A stretch of DNA of 64,000 nucleotides from JAXGXJ01 sp963816155 (GTDB taxonomy: Bacteria; Actinomycetota; Thermoleophilia; RBG-16-64-13). The notes beneath the pieces were generated by a model. It worked only from the letters and a program-made list of their open reading frames with translations, was not told the DNA's origin and ran no database searches. The DNA lies in the NCBI GenBank assembly GCA_963816155.1, contig CAWFJE010000006.1, positions 1-64,000 on the forward strand. Reading direction: 5' to 3'. Shown here one piece after another: positions 9,213-18,683 of the stretch. The first letter of the stretch is position 1. Every line of letters begins with the position of its first letter. Position numbers and translations under genes: made by a program.

Positions 9213-9998
9213 ATGGCGTACGCGCTGACCGAGAGCGATCTGAGCGACCTCCAAGAGGCCAGGGCCCGGCTGGAGCACCCAGGTCTGGCCGCCAGGCTGG
9301 CCGATGCCTTCGGCCGCCCCATCGAAGCCGGCGTCAAGTTCCTTCCTCGAGGCTGGGACGACCGCATGTCGTCTGTGGTCGAGACCGCGCTCATGCGCGG
9401 TCTGCAAGTGTCGATATCGTCGATCAAGAAGGGGCGGGTGGGCCGGTCTCGCGACAGGTTGCACCGTTTGGTCGTCACCGGCTCAGGCGCGGCGTCTGGA
9501 GCCCTGGGCCTGGCTTCATTGGCTGTGGAGTTGCCGTTCTCCACCCTCGTCATCCTGCGCTCCATCGCGGACATCGCGCAGAGTGAAGGCTTCGACCTCA
9601 CCGAACCCGAGGTGCAACTGGCATGCCTCGAAGTGATGGCCTTCGGTGGCCGCAGTGCGGCCGACGATGCCGTGGACAGCGCCTACTGGGTGGTGCGCGG
9701 GGCTCTGGCTCAATCGATCGCGAACGCGGCCACCTACATCGCGGAAAAGGGGGTCACCAAGGAAGGCGGCCCCGCCCTTGCCCGCGTCATCACTCTCATC
9801 GGCTCGCGTTTCAGCACCGTGGTCACCCAAGCGGCCGCGGCCAAGGCCATACCCGTGATCGGGGCCGTCTCCGGAGGTACGGTCAACTACCTGTTCATGC
9901 ACCATTTCCAGGAGATGGCGCGCGGCCACTTCACCGTCAAGCGCTTGGAGAGGATGTATGGCTCGGAGATGGTGGAGTGGGCCTACCGCGAGCTCTGA
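9213..9998 (+). CDS. EcsC family protein
   Basis: A 261-residue protein matching the EcsC family: an N-terminal helical part, then a Gly/Ala-rich hydrophobic stretch (GSGAASGALGLASLAVELPF), ILRSIADIAQSEGFDL, and AKAIPVIGAVSGGTVNYLFMHHFQEMARGHF near the end. EcsC was first described beside an ABC transporter in Bacillus; its biochemical role is not settled. ATG 9213 follows GAGGGAGAAACG. It is monocistronic by spacing and convergent with ligD. Confidence 0.85.
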   Translation: MAYALTESDLSDLQEARARLEHPGLAARLADAFGRPIEAGVKFLPRGWDDRMSSVVETALMRGLQVSISSIKKGRVGRSRDRLHRLVVTGSGAASGALGLASLAVELPFSTLVILRSIADIAQSEGFDLTEPEVQLACLEVMAFGGRSAADDAVDSAYWVVRGALAQSIANAATYIAEKGVTKEGGPALARVITLIGSRFSTVVTQAAAAKAIPVIGAVSGGTVNYLFMHHFQEMARGHFTVKRLERMYGSEMVEWAYREL

Positions 9999-10039
9999 GA
10001 CCCGCCTGAGTCGGCCCTCCGCCCCGGCCCTGGTCCGGC

Positions 10040-12880
10040 CTAGCTCGAACCTGCGATCCGTCCTATGGCCTCGGTCAGCGTCTGGGCACGCTGAGTCTCG
10101 GACCAGCCCTCCCAAGGGTCACCTTTCAACCGCTGAAGACGATCGCCTATGTTCTTGACCGTGTATGAGTCGGGACGGATGCTCCCCCCCAATTCGCTCC
10201 AGCGCAGAGGCACAGCCACGGTGGCATGTTCCCGAGCCCGCGTGGAGTAGGGAGCCACGGCCGTCGCCCCCCGGTTGTTACGCACATAGTCCACGTAGAT
10301 CTTGCCCCCCCGCTTGGCCTTGGACATGTTGGCCGTATAGCGTTCGGGCGCGTGGGCCACAAAAGCATCGGCCACCGCTCTGCAGAAGGTCCGCACCGTC
10401 TCCCAATCCTCGGAAGGCGTGAGAGGGACCTCCACGTGCAGTCCCTTTCCCCCTGTGGTCTTGACGAAGCTCTCCAGTCCCAGTGCGCGGAGCACTTCGC
10501 GCATGAGGCGGGCACCGTCTGCCAACGCCTTCCAGGTGACCGTGGGATCGGGGTCGAGATCGAACACCAGCAGGTCGGGGTGCTCGATGTCCGGCCAGGT
10601 CGATCCCCACACGTGGATCTCGAGCACTCCCATCTGAACCAGCGCGGTGAGGCTACCGGCCTCGGTGATGGCGAGATACGTGGCCGGGCCGGCCGACTCC
10701 TCGATGGTCATGCGCTCGAAAGGCCCGGGGAAATCCTGGCCGGGATGCTTATGGAAGAAGCAGGGCGCAACCCGAGTTCGAGCTTTGCCCTTGGACACCA
10801 GCGCCGAGGCGTCGACGCCTTCAGGACAGCGCACCATCGCCACGGGACGACCGACTACGTAAGGCAGCATCAAGTGGGCGACCCGGTCGTAGTGCTCCAC
10901 CAAGTGCCTCTTGGTCAGGCCCTCCGTCTGCCAGAGGACCTTGTCGGGGTGCGTCAAGGTGATACCGTGGACGACCGCGGCCGCGCCCGGCGCCGCGGCG
11001 TCAGGCGTGGCGTCCGAGGCAGCGTCAGCTGCGACGTGCGCCGCGGAATCAGGCGCGTCGTCAAACGTGACATCCATCGCGGGCCGCTCCACCACCACGT
11101 CGGCCGGCGCCTTGTCGTCGCGCAGGCCCTTGAAACTCGCGTGTCGGAGACCTCCCTCCCGAGTCCACTCAGCAAAGGCGACCTGTGCCACCAGCAGGGG
11201 CTGCACCCAGTGCGAGCCCTTGGGCGTCCGGTCGTCGCGCGCCGTGAAGGGCGAAGAGTCCGTCTCCATCCCGCGCAGCCTCTCCCCCAGGCCCTTCAGG
11301 AGGTCCTCGCTGAAGCCCGTCCCCACCTTGCCCACGTAACTCAGCTCGCCGCCTACGTTGGCCCCCAGTAGGAGGGCGCCGAAACCTGTGCGACTGCCGG
11401 CAGGATCGGTCCATCCGCCCACGACGAACTCCTGTTCCAGCCGGCACTTGCTCTTGAGCCACTCGCCGCCCCTGGCGCCGGGCCGGTACGGACTCCCCAT
11501 CTTCTTGCTGATCACGCCCTCCAGGCCGTGACTGCATGCCTGCTCGAGGAACTCGGGTCCGCGACCGTCGATGTGCGCCGAATACAGGATCCTGCCGCCC
11601 TGGGGAAGACCGGCGAGGAGACGGCGAAGAAGCTCCTTCCTCTCTTCCAGGGCGACATCGAACAACTCATGTCCGTTGAGATAGAGGATGTCGAAGACGT
11701 AGTAGACCAGCCTCCCGGCTCCCTCCTCGGCAGAGCGCGGGGCGGACTCGCCGGGCTTGCCAGCCTCGTTACGTAGCCTCGTAGGCCTCGCCGTCCCCGC
11801 CCCCCTCGCCCCTATCGCCGTCATCACCGCTGCCGCCGCTTGCGCCGCGAGTCACGGAGCGGCCGAACCTGTCGACGCCCAGGAGGCTCTGCAGGGCTTG
11901 GAAGTCGGTGCGGCCGTCGGGCATCTGCGCCACGACCTCGCCGTCGAGCATGGCATTCTCCACGGGCAGGCGGGCCAGTTCCTCGACAAGCAAGCCGTAG
12001 TGCGCCGTCCAATCCTTGTCGTTGCGCGAGTACATATCCACCCTGCCGCGCTCGATGCGGCTGAGGACCCGATAGCCGTCGAACTTCACCTCGTGCAGCC
12101 ACGAATCGCCCTCCGGCGCCTGTTCGACCGAATTGGCGACCTCCGGAGACACGAAGCGGGGCACCATGTCCACGGCGCGCGCGCCGGACAGTGTCGACGG
12201 GTCGAGCGGCGGTTCGTCTCCCGCCTCGCCTGCGGCGGTGATCTCCTCCAGCGTCCGTCCGCTGGCCACGGAGCGGTCCTCCTCCTTCAGGATGGCCATG
12301 CCGTCACCGTCCAGCAGCCTCATCGTCGCGATGCTTGATGAGCAGCCAGTTCTCCTTGCCCTCCTCGCCGGGACGCGGCTTCATGCGCACGAGCACCCAG
12401 CTTCCCTTGAGCTTCTCACCGTGGAGCGTGAACTTGAGGTCCCCCCGGCGCAGCCCCTCGTGAGGGTCACCCACCGGCTCCCACTCGCCCCGGTCCCACA
12501 GTTGGACGGTACCTGCACCGTACTCACCTTTGGGGATGATGCCCTCGAAACCGCCGTACTCGAGAGGGTGATCTTCCACGCGAGCGGCCAGATGGCGCTC
12601 TTTCGGATCGAGCGAGGGCCCCTTGGGAACGGCCCACGACAGCAGCACGCCGTCGAGCTCCAATCTGAAGTCGTAGTGGAGCCTGCGGGCGGCGTGTTTC
12701 TGGATGACGAACGAGAGCCGGGCCGGCGCAGCCGCCTCCTGGGCCGAGCCCGCGGCGACGTCATCAGCGGCGCCCGCGGTCGCCCGCGACGAGGCCCCCG
12801 GCGCCGCCCTGAGCCTCGCCCGCCGGCTCCGGCGTCTTGTCGAAACGTCGCTTGTCGCGGTAGGCCTCGAGGGCAGCCAT
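10040..12880 (-). pseudogene. ligD: ATP-dependent DNA ligase D (PE-Lig-Pol), broken by three frameshifts
   Basis: The non-homologous end-joining ligase, partner of Ku. The start is ATG 12880 (MAALEAYRDKRRFDKTPEPAG), six bases after the ku stop. The order is 3'-phosphoesterase (HYDFRLELDG, VEDHPLEYGGFEG, GEYGAGTV), ligase (adenylation lysine at 12084-12086 in EVKFDGYR; GLEGVISKK; WLKSKC) and primase-polymerase (catalytic DLDPDP; ends 10040). It lies in four frames. An extra base at 12766 separates the N-terminus from the phosphoesterase, and one near 12306 separates phosphoesterase from ligase. A third shift between 11769 and 11827, in a Gly/Asp-rich loop, splits the ligase core after motif I. 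All domains and catalytic residues are otherwise intact, so this may be an intact gene with sequence errors. Confidence 0.85.
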
Positions 12881-12886
12881 GCCGAC

Positions 12887-13705
12887 CTAGCCCGCCATCT
12901 CCGCGTCGGCCGCGCCGGCGCGCTCTTCCATGCTGCGTTTGAGCAGGGTCATGATGTCGACCACCTCGGCGTCGCGCGCCTCCGCGCGTGGCGACACCAC
13001 CTCGGTCACCTTGCCGCTTCGCACCTTGTCATCGATCAGATGCAGCAGATCGTCACGGTAGGTGTCGGCGTACTGCTCCGGTGTCCAAGGGGAAGTCATG
13101 GCTTCCACCAGTCGTTCCGCCATCTGGAGTTCCTGCGGGCTTACGCCGGTCTGACCGAGATCCTGTGCGGGCAGGTCGAGGTCGGACGCGTCCCGCAGCT
13201 GATAGGGCCAGCGCAGGGTGTACGCCAGCAGAGCGGGCCCGTCGGCGACCAGGGCGCAGAGGTGCTGACGTTCGCGGATGACTATCTTGGCCACCCCCAC
13301 CCTCTGGGAGCTTCGGAGGACTTCGCGGAGCAGGGCGTAGGCCTTGCGACCCGCTTTGGAGGGCTCGGTGTAGTAGGGAGCGTCGTAGTAAGCGACGTCG
13401 ATCTCCCCGCGGTCGACGAAATGGATGATGTCGATGGTCTGGGTGGCTTCCACGTTGGCACTGCGAAGATCCTCCTCGTCGATGACGACGTATTGGTCCT
13501 TCTCGTACTCGTAGCCCCTGACCACATCCTCGTAGGAGACCTCATGGCCCTCGTCATCCACGCGCTTGTTGTGGATGCGACTCAGATCATCCTTGTGCAG
13601 CAGATGGAAGCTGACGTCGCCCTGGGTGCTCTTGGCCGGATAGAGCGCCACAGGTATGGTCACGAGGCCGAAGCTGATCGCTCCCCTCCACAGCGCGCGC
13701 GCCAT
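12887..13705 (-). CDS. ku: Ku protein (NHEJ)
   Basis: A bacterial Ku homodimer subunit that binds double-strand ends and recruits LigD. The 272-residue length is normal, with the signature start MARALWRGAISFGLV and the conserved PVALYPA, RIHNKRV and GYEYEKDQYV segments, then a charged C-terminus. The frame runs back to 13732, but ATG 13705 follows GGGAGGA and begins with the family N-terminus. It heads a two-gene operon with ligD downstream. Confidence 0.95.
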   Translation of the reverse strand: MARALWRGAISFGLVTIPVALYPAKSTQGDVSFHLLHKDDLSRIHNKRVDDEGHEVSYEDVVRGYEYEKDQYVVIDEEDLRSANVEATQTIDIIHFVDRGEIDVAYYDAPYYTEPSKAGRKAYALLREVLRSSQRVGVAKIVIRERQHLCALVADGPALLAYTLRWPYQLRDASDLDLPAQDLGQTGVSPQELQMAERLVEAMTSPWTPEQYADTYRDDLLHLIDDKVRSGKVTEVVSPRAEARDAEVVDIMTLLKRSMEERAGAADAEMAG

Positions 13706-13843
13706 CGTATCCTCCCGCCGTCGTTGACCCACGTTTCTATACCCACATTATCGGGGATTTATGGACCCAAACAGCATGATTGCTGATGTCCGCCGGACAG
13801 GTTACGCTGCAGGTGCGCATCCAACGAAAGGAGCAGGCCGCCC

Positions 13844-14416
13844 ATGAGTGTCAAGGGGACCCAGACGGAGCAGAACCTACTCAAGTCCTTCGCCGGCGAG
13901 AGCCAGGCCAGGAACCGGTACACCTTCTTCGCCAGTGTGGCCAAGAAGGAAGGATACGAGCAGATAGCGGCTATTTTTGAAGATACAGCGGCCAATGAGA
14001 AGGAACACGCCGAGGTCTTCTTCAAGCACCTGGAGGGTGGGCCCGTGGAGATCACGGCCACGTACCCGGCCGGCAAGATCGCGGGCACGGCGGAGAACCT
14101 CTTGGCAGCCGCCGAGGGCGAGCACGAAGAGTGGGGCGACCTTTATCCCGGCTTCGCGGCCGTGGCCGACGAAGAGGGTCTTCCGGAAATCGCGGAATCG
14201 TTTCGAGAGATCGCCGAGGTGGAAGAGGGGCACGAGACCCGCTACCGCAAGCTCCTCGACAACGTCGAGAAGGGCCGCGTGTTCACCCGCGAGGCGCCTG
14301 TCAAGTGGCGCTGCCGCAACTGCGGCTACATCCATGAGGGCACGGAGGCTCCCGATGAGTGCCCGGCGTGCAAGCACGCCCAAGCCTACTACGAGCTCTT
14401 CGTAGAAGCTTACTAG
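13844..14416 (+). CDS. Rubrerythrin
   Basis: A non-haem diiron peroxidase that removes hydrogen peroxide in anaerobes. The 190-residue protein has a four-helix ferritin-like domain with the expected ligands (E19, E52 with H55 in NEKEHAEVF, and E127/E128 with H130) and a C-terminal rubredoxin domain with C157, C160, C173 and C176. AAAGGAG lies upstream of ATG 13844. It is divergent from ku, sharing a 138-base AT-richer promoter region. A GC-rich hairpin follows at 14466. Confidence 0.95.
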   Translation: MSVKGTQTEQNLLKSFAGESQARNRYTFFASVAKKEGYEQIAAIFEDTAANEKEHAEVFFKHLEGGPVEITATYPAGKIAGTAENLLAAAEGEHEEWGDLYPGFAAVADEEGLPEIAESFREIAEVEEGHETRYRKLLDNVEKGRVFTREAPVKWRCRNCGYIHEGTEAPDECPACKHAQAYYELFVEAY

Positions 14417-14465
14417 GCCATCGCGGGCCGGCGCCATGCGCCGGTAGGTGACGCGGACGATGATC

Positions 14466-14502
14466 GGGGCGGCGCCTCCTCCGCTGGAGGAGGCGCCGCC
14501 CC
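14466..14502. terminator. 17-bp hairpin between convergent genes
   Basis: The arms 14466-14482 and 14486-14502 are perfectly complementary with loop GCT. It lies 50 bases after the rubrerythrin stop and 35 bases after the convergent ABC ATPase end, with no clear T-run. It is probably a shared terminator. Confidence 0.65.
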
Positions 14503-14536
14503 GTCTCGCGCCCGGCCCTCGGCCCCCCAGGGGGCG

Positions 14537-15241
14537 CTACTTCAGGTAGTCGTTCCTCACGTCCTGCGACACCAGCCCATCGGTGATCTCTATGATGCGA
14601 TCGGCCTGCTGGGCGATGCCGCGATCATGGGTGACGATGATGAAGGTGGTCCCCATCTCGTCATGGATGCGCCGGAAGAGATCGTAGACCATGGTCGAAT
14701 TCTGCGTATCTAGATTCCCGGTGGGCTCGTCGGCCAAGAGTATGTCGGGGTCGTTCATGAGGGCCCGGCCGATGGCCACCCTCTGTTTTTGCCCCCCCGA
14801 GAGCTGATCGGCGCTCTTGTCGGCCAGTCCGTCCAGGCCCAGGAAGGAGAGGACCTCCTCCGCCCGCTCGCGCGTGCCGCCGCTGCCCTTGCGCTGCCCC
14901 GGACCTATCCAGGTAGGAAGCAAGAGATTCTCGACCACGGAGAACTCGGGTAGTAGATGATGGAACTGGAAGACGAAGCCCAGATGCTCGTTGCGGAAGC
15001 CGGCCCTCTCCCTCTTGGAAAGACCGCCCACGTCGGTGCCGAGAAGCCGCACGGTGCCCTGGGTGGGCGTGTCAAGAAGGCCCAGCAGGTTGAGCAGGGT
15101 CGATTTGCCGCTACCCGATTGCCCGATGATGGAGAGGAACTCCTTGCTTTCCACGCGGAAGGATACCCCGCGCAGGGCCAAGGTCTTGACGGCGGTGCCG
15201 TACTCCTTGGTCGCCTCGCTGACCGCAATGACGTCAGGCAC
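14537..15241 (-). CDS. ABC transporter ATP-binding protein (LolD/MacB class)
   Basis: A 234-residue ATPase with Walker A GQSGSGKST, a Q-loop in FVFQFHHLLPEF, signature LSGGQKQRVAIGRAL, Walker B ILLADEPTG and switch histidine in IIVTHD. The FQ..HLLPEFSVVEN spacing is typical of the class that pairs with FtsX/MacB-fold permeases used for lipoproteins, peptides or mechanotransmission. It overlaps the permease gene upstream by eight bases and is the last gene of the leftward operon that starts at the methyltransferase. Confidence 0.92.
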   Translation of the reverse strand: MPDVIAVSEATKEYGTAVKTLALRGVSFRVESKEFLSIIGQSGSGKSTLLNLLGLLDTPTQGTVRLLGTDVGGLSKRERAGFRNEHLGFVFQFHHLLPEFSVVENLLLPTWIGPGQRKGSGGTRERAEEVLSFLGLDGLADKSADQLSGGQKQRVAIGRALMNDPDILLADEPTGNLDTQNSTMVYDLFRRIHDEMGTTFIIVTHDRGIAQQADRIIEITDGLVSQDVRNDYLK

Positions 15242-16382
15242 CCTGGATCACCTCGATGGGATCGAGCCGCGACGTCTTCCTGTAGGGGATGATGGCCGAC
15301 ACCAGCGCGACGCCGATGCCAATAGCCGCCGAGATGAGGACGAAGCCGGGTTGGGGTTCGATGGGGAACAAGCCACCATCGCCCTGGGCCGCTATAGCGC
15401 TGAAGACCTGCATCAGCGCCAGGCTGATGGCCAAGCCCAGCACGGTGCCGGCGACCCCGAGGACGCCGGCCTGATAGAGGAAGACCAGTCCGGTCTTGCC
15501 GTCTCTCATGCCCAAGGCCTTCAGAATGCCTATCTGCCTGGTCTTCTGGACCGCCGATATGGCCAGCGTCGAGGCGATACCGAGCATGACGGCAATGATC
15601 ACGAATACCTGGATCATGATGGACGATGTGCTCTGGCTCTGTAGGGCGGTGAGCAGATCGGCGTTGGTCTCCTGCCATTGGGTGACCTGGGTCCCGGGGA
15701 ACTGGGCCGAGATGTCGGCGGCCACCTCCTGAGAGGCAAAGACATCCTCTATCTGCATCTCCACCGCGCTAACCTCTTCCACGGGGCGACCGAGTGCCTC
15801 GCTCGCCTGCTCGATGCCCATGAAGACCGACTGCTCGTTGACGACCTTGGTGCCCAGGTCGAACACGCCTTCGAGCGTGCCCGCGGTCCGGGACCCGTCG
15901 GCCGTCACGAGCGACACGGAGTCACCCAAAGCCAGACTGTTCGCCTCCACCAACTCCTTGCCCAGCAGGATGGCGTCACCGGCCAGCGTCGCCTGTCCCG
16001 CGATGAGGCTGTCGGACAGCTTGTAGATGGCATCGAGGTCGGCCAGGGTCCCACCCTTGACCACTACGGGCGAACCCCCCTCACCGAATGGTATGAGGGC
16101 GGAAACCACCTGCACGGGGGCCACGGCCGTGATCCTGGGATCGGCCTCCACCTGGGAGCGCATATCTGAGGAGAAGGTCAACGACGCGTCCCCCTCGGCC
16201 GGCTGCATGGTCACCTGGGAGCTCGATCCCACCGTGGTCTCGATCAGAGAGTCCTGCAGGCTGGTGATGAGAGACCCCACGAAGACCTGCACGGCGATGC
16301 CCACGGCTATGCCGAGCACGATCAGCAGCGATTGACCCTTGCTCCGCCAGAGGAAACGACGCGCTATGCGAAGCTCAAGCAT
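15234..16382 (-). CDS. ABC transporter permease (FtsX/MacB fold)
   Basis: A 382-residue permease with one N-terminal membrane helix (about 17-38), a large extracytoplasmic domain of about 210 residues, and three C-terminal helices (about 255-275, 305-330 and 345-365), which is the FtsX/MacB topology. KALGMRDGKTGLVFLYQAG is the coupling-helix region that contacts the ATPase. It overlaps the ATPase downstream and the corrinoid-binding gene upstream by eight bases each, so the three are translationally coupled. The substrate is unknown. Confidence 0.9.
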   Translation of the reverse strand: MLELRIARRFLWRSKGQSLLIVLGIAVGIAVQVFVGSLITSLQDSLIETTVGSSSQVTMQPAEGDASLTFSSDMRSQVEADPRITAVAPVQVVSALIPFGEGGSPVVVKGGTLADLDAIYKLSDSLIAGQATLAGDAILLGKELVEANSLALGDSVSLVTADGSRTAGTLEGVFDLGTKVVNEQSVFMGIEQASEALGRPVEEVSAVEMQIEDVFASQEVAADISAQFPGTQVTQWQETNADLLTALQSQSTSSIMIQVFVIIAVMLGIASTLAISAVQKTRQIGILKALGMRDGKTGLVFLYQAGVLGVAGTVLGLAISLALMQVFSAIAAQGDGGLFPIEPQPGFVLISAAIGIGVALVSAIIPYRKTSRLDPIEVIQGA

Positions 16383-17034
16383 GGTTGCCGTCCCCGCGAC
16401 TGTCCCCGTCGAGGCCCTGGCCGCCGCCTGGAAGTGCGTCCGCGCGGACGGCGGTCGGCGTGGTGCGGGCCACCTGCTCCAGTCTGTCCAGAAGTACGTC
16501 GATCGACCCGGCCAGAAGGTCGTCCCAGCCTTCCGACGAGCGCGCGAAAGCCGGGCCGCCCACCACGATGCGCACGCCGGGAAGGGCCGAGCGCAGAAGG
16601 TTCACGCCGTGATGCAGGACCGTACGTTGAAAGTGCGTCGACGCCGAAAGGCAGACCACGTCCGCTCCCGTCTCTCGGGCGCACATCACCATCTGTTCGA
16701 AGGGGGTCATCGCCCCCACGTAGACGGTGCGGAACCCGCGCAGGTCGAAGCGATCGGCGAGCATGCGCAGGCCCACGTCGTGCGTCTCCTCCGGGGGACA
16801 GAAAAGAGCGACCGTCAACGGCAGAGGCTCGACCTTCGACTTGGCGGCCAGCACACGCGGGTAGAGTGCATCGATGGCGGTTCGCACCGCGGAAGTGAGA
16901 AGGTGTTCCTCCCAGACAGCCGCTTCTCTCGCCTGCCAGCGGTCCCCCAGCCATTCGAGGAACGGCACGAGCGCTCCGCTGTAGAGCTCGTCCAGAGGCA
17001 GTCCAGAATCGGCGGCGGCCAGGATAGTACCCAC
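16375..17034 (-). CDS. B12-binding (corrinoid) domain protein
   Basis: A helical cap (LDELYSGALVPFLEWLGDRW; VWEEHLLTSAVRTAI) followed by a Rossmann-like cobalamin domain with PEETHDVGLRML as the D/E-x-H-x-x-G corrinoid ligand motif, YVGAMTPFEQM and VVGGPAF. The fold is that of B12 modules in methyltransferase corrinoid proteins and B12-dependent sensors. The conserved helical cap begins before GTG 17034: the frame is open to 17100, directly after the TAG of the methyltransferase gene, but contains no ATG, GTG or TTG there. AAGGAG lies six bases before ATC 17100, so a rare ATC start, or an ATG altered to ATC, is possible. Confidence 0.8.
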   Translation of the reverse strand: MGTILAAADSGLPLDELYSGALVPFLEWLGDRWQAREAAVWEEHLLTSAVRTAIDALYPRVLAAKSKVEPLPLTVALFCPPEETHDVGLRMLADRFDLRGFRTVYVGAMTPFEQMVMCARETGADVVCLSASTHFQRTVLHHGVNLLRSALPGVRIVVGGPAFARSSEGWDDLLAGSIDVLLDRLEQVARTTPTAVRADALPGGGQGLDGDSRGDGNHA

Positions 17035-17100
17035 CGCCCGTTCCCTGTCACGAGCGGCCAGACATTCCTTGAGTCTATTCAGTGTCTCTATGGCGTCGAT

Positions 17101-17883
17101 CTAGGGCTCCTTGCGCACTTTCCAGATCTGCTCCCCAGGCCAGCGACGATACCAGACGAGATCGGCCTCGTCACGGTAGGTGCTGGTGGCCCCCCGTGGA
17201 GGGCGCACCTCGATGAGATCCTCGATGAGGAAACCGTGGGCCCGAAATAGGCGGATCCAGGCCCCATAAGGGAGCATGAAATCCACGTACCCTTCCCAGG
17301 GCAGCTGCCACATGCCGAAGTAGTCCTGCTGAAGACGGTCGCCGGGATGCTCCTCGTCCTCCTCGTAGCACATCTCGATGATGGGAGTGGAGCCCGAAAA
17401 GGCAAACAGACCGCCGGGCCGCAGCAGACGTGCCACCTCGGGCACGGTGACATAGGGGTCGGCGAAGGTCATGGCCCCGTAGTCGCAGAAGACGACGTCG
17501 AAGCTCTCGTCGGGCAGAGGGACGACCTCGGCGCTCGCGTGCACCAAGGGGAAGTCGACGCCGGCTTCGGCCATGAGACGGCGGGCGTGAGCCAGCTGGT
17601 TCTCGGACAGGTCGAGCCCCACGGGACGGGCCCCCATCCGTGCCAGGGCGATGGACCACTGCGCCGCGCCGCAGCCCAGCTCCAGGACGTCACAATCCCG
17701 GACGTCTCCCAGCACCTGCAGTTCGGCCTCGGGGATCTGCCACACCCCCCAGCCATGCCCCTTCGATTCCGCCAGTTGCGGCCCGTGGTCGGCTTGATAC
17801 GTGTCGCAGTCGGCGTTCCACGCGGCCCGATTCTTGGCGGCGTGTTCGGAAAGGCTCTCCGCATCCAGGGGCGATATGTCCAT
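17101..17883 (-). CDS. SAM-dependent class I methyltransferase
   Basis: A 260-residue methyltransferase with motif I VLELGCGAAQWSIALA, the acidic residue after strand 2 in VGLDLSENQL, VVFCDYGAMTF and LLRPGGLFAFSG, all in class I order. ATG 17883 follows GAGGAGAACCG; the frame is open back to 17955 without support. It heads a leftward operon with the corrinoid protein and an ABC transporter. Its stop TAG (17103-17101) is in the same frame as the corrinoid protein, with no conventional start codon between them. The methyl acceptor is unknown. Confidence 0.88.
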   Translation of the reverse strand: MDISPLDAESLSEHAAKNRAAWNADCDTYQADHGPQLAESKGHGWGVWQIPEAELQVLGDVRDCDVLELGCGAAQWSIALARMGARPVGLDLSENQLAHARRLMAEAGVDFPLVHASAEVVPLPDESFDVVFCDYGAMTFADPYVTVPEVARLLRPGGLFAFSGSTPIIEMCYEEDEEHPGDRLQQDYFGMWQLPWEGYVDFMLPYGAWIRLFRAHGFLIEDLIEVRPPRGATSTYRDEADLVWYRRWPGEQIWKVRKEP

Positions 17884-18129
17884 TCGGTTCTCCTCGCTCA
17901 GAGGTCCACTGCGGAGTCCGCGCCTGTCAGCCCGGGCACGATTCCCGGGTCGCACTCCAGAGCGATCTCCAGAGGAAGGACTCTTCCTTACTCATGCTAC
18001 AGGCAGCCCCGATGTCGGGCAACAGACTCGTGCAGGCACGGGAACCACCCCACGGTCGCTGAGACGTCTTAGACAGGCAGCGCCCCTTCGTGGGAAAATG
18101 TGCCCGTACGAACCAGAAAGGGGCGACCC

Positions 18130-18645
18130 ATGGCCGAGCAGAACAACCCACAAGTGATCCTCAGCACCACCAAGGGCGACATAACCATTGCGTTGGATAC
18201 CGACAAGGCACCGATCACGGTGGAGAACTTCCTGGCCTATGCTGAAGCCGGGCATTTCGATGGCACCATCTTCCACCGTGTCATACCCGACTTCATGATC
18301 CAGGGGGGCGGCTTCGATTGCTCCATGGCTCAGAAGCCCACTTCGGCACCGATCACCAACGAGGCCGACAACGGGCTGCGCAACGAGAGAGGCACCGTGG
18401 CCATGGCCCGGACCTCCGACCCCCACAGCGCGAGTTGTCAGTTCTTCATCAACCTCAAGGACAACCGCTTCCTCGACCACACGGCCAAGACGGCTCAAGG
18501 CTGGGGCTATACCGTGTTCGCGCGGGTAGTGGAGGGCATGGACGTGGTGGACGTCATCGCCCAGGTGCAGACAGGCCGCTCGGGACCCCATTCCGACGTG
18601 CCCGTAGAACAGGTGGTCATCGACAAAGCGACGGCCGAGAGGTAG
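18130..18645 (+). CDS. Peptidyl-prolyl cis-trans isomerase, cyclophilin type
   Basis: A 171-residue cytoplasmic cyclophilin with FHRVIPDFMIQGG (catalytic Arg), GTVAMARTSDPHSASCQFFINL and a GYTVFARVVEGMDVVD end. It resembles E. coli PpiB. ATG 18130 follows AAAGGGG; the frame is open back to 18100. It lies 38 bases before the carboxypeptidase gene and is probably co-transcribed, which would suit an envelope or folding role. Confidence 0.94.
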   Translation: MAEQNNPQVILSTTKGDITIALDTDKAPITVENFLAYAEAGHFDGTIFHRVIPDFMIQGGGFDCSMAQKPTSAPITNEADNGLRNERGTVAMARTSDPHSASCQFFINLKDNRFLDHTAKTAQGWGYTVFARVVEGMDVVDVIAQVQTGRSGPHSDVPVEQVVIDKATAER

Positions 18646-18683
18646 CGGAACCACCGCACGATCTCATCGGAGTCGGGGGAACC

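Noticed and set aside
17101..17103. TAG as a pyrrolysine codon joining methyltransferase and corrinoid protein
   Set aside because: The methyltransferase is a class I SAM enzyme, not an MttB/MtmB/MtbB type, and no pylT/S/B/C/D genes are visible in the window. An unusual start codon is simpler.
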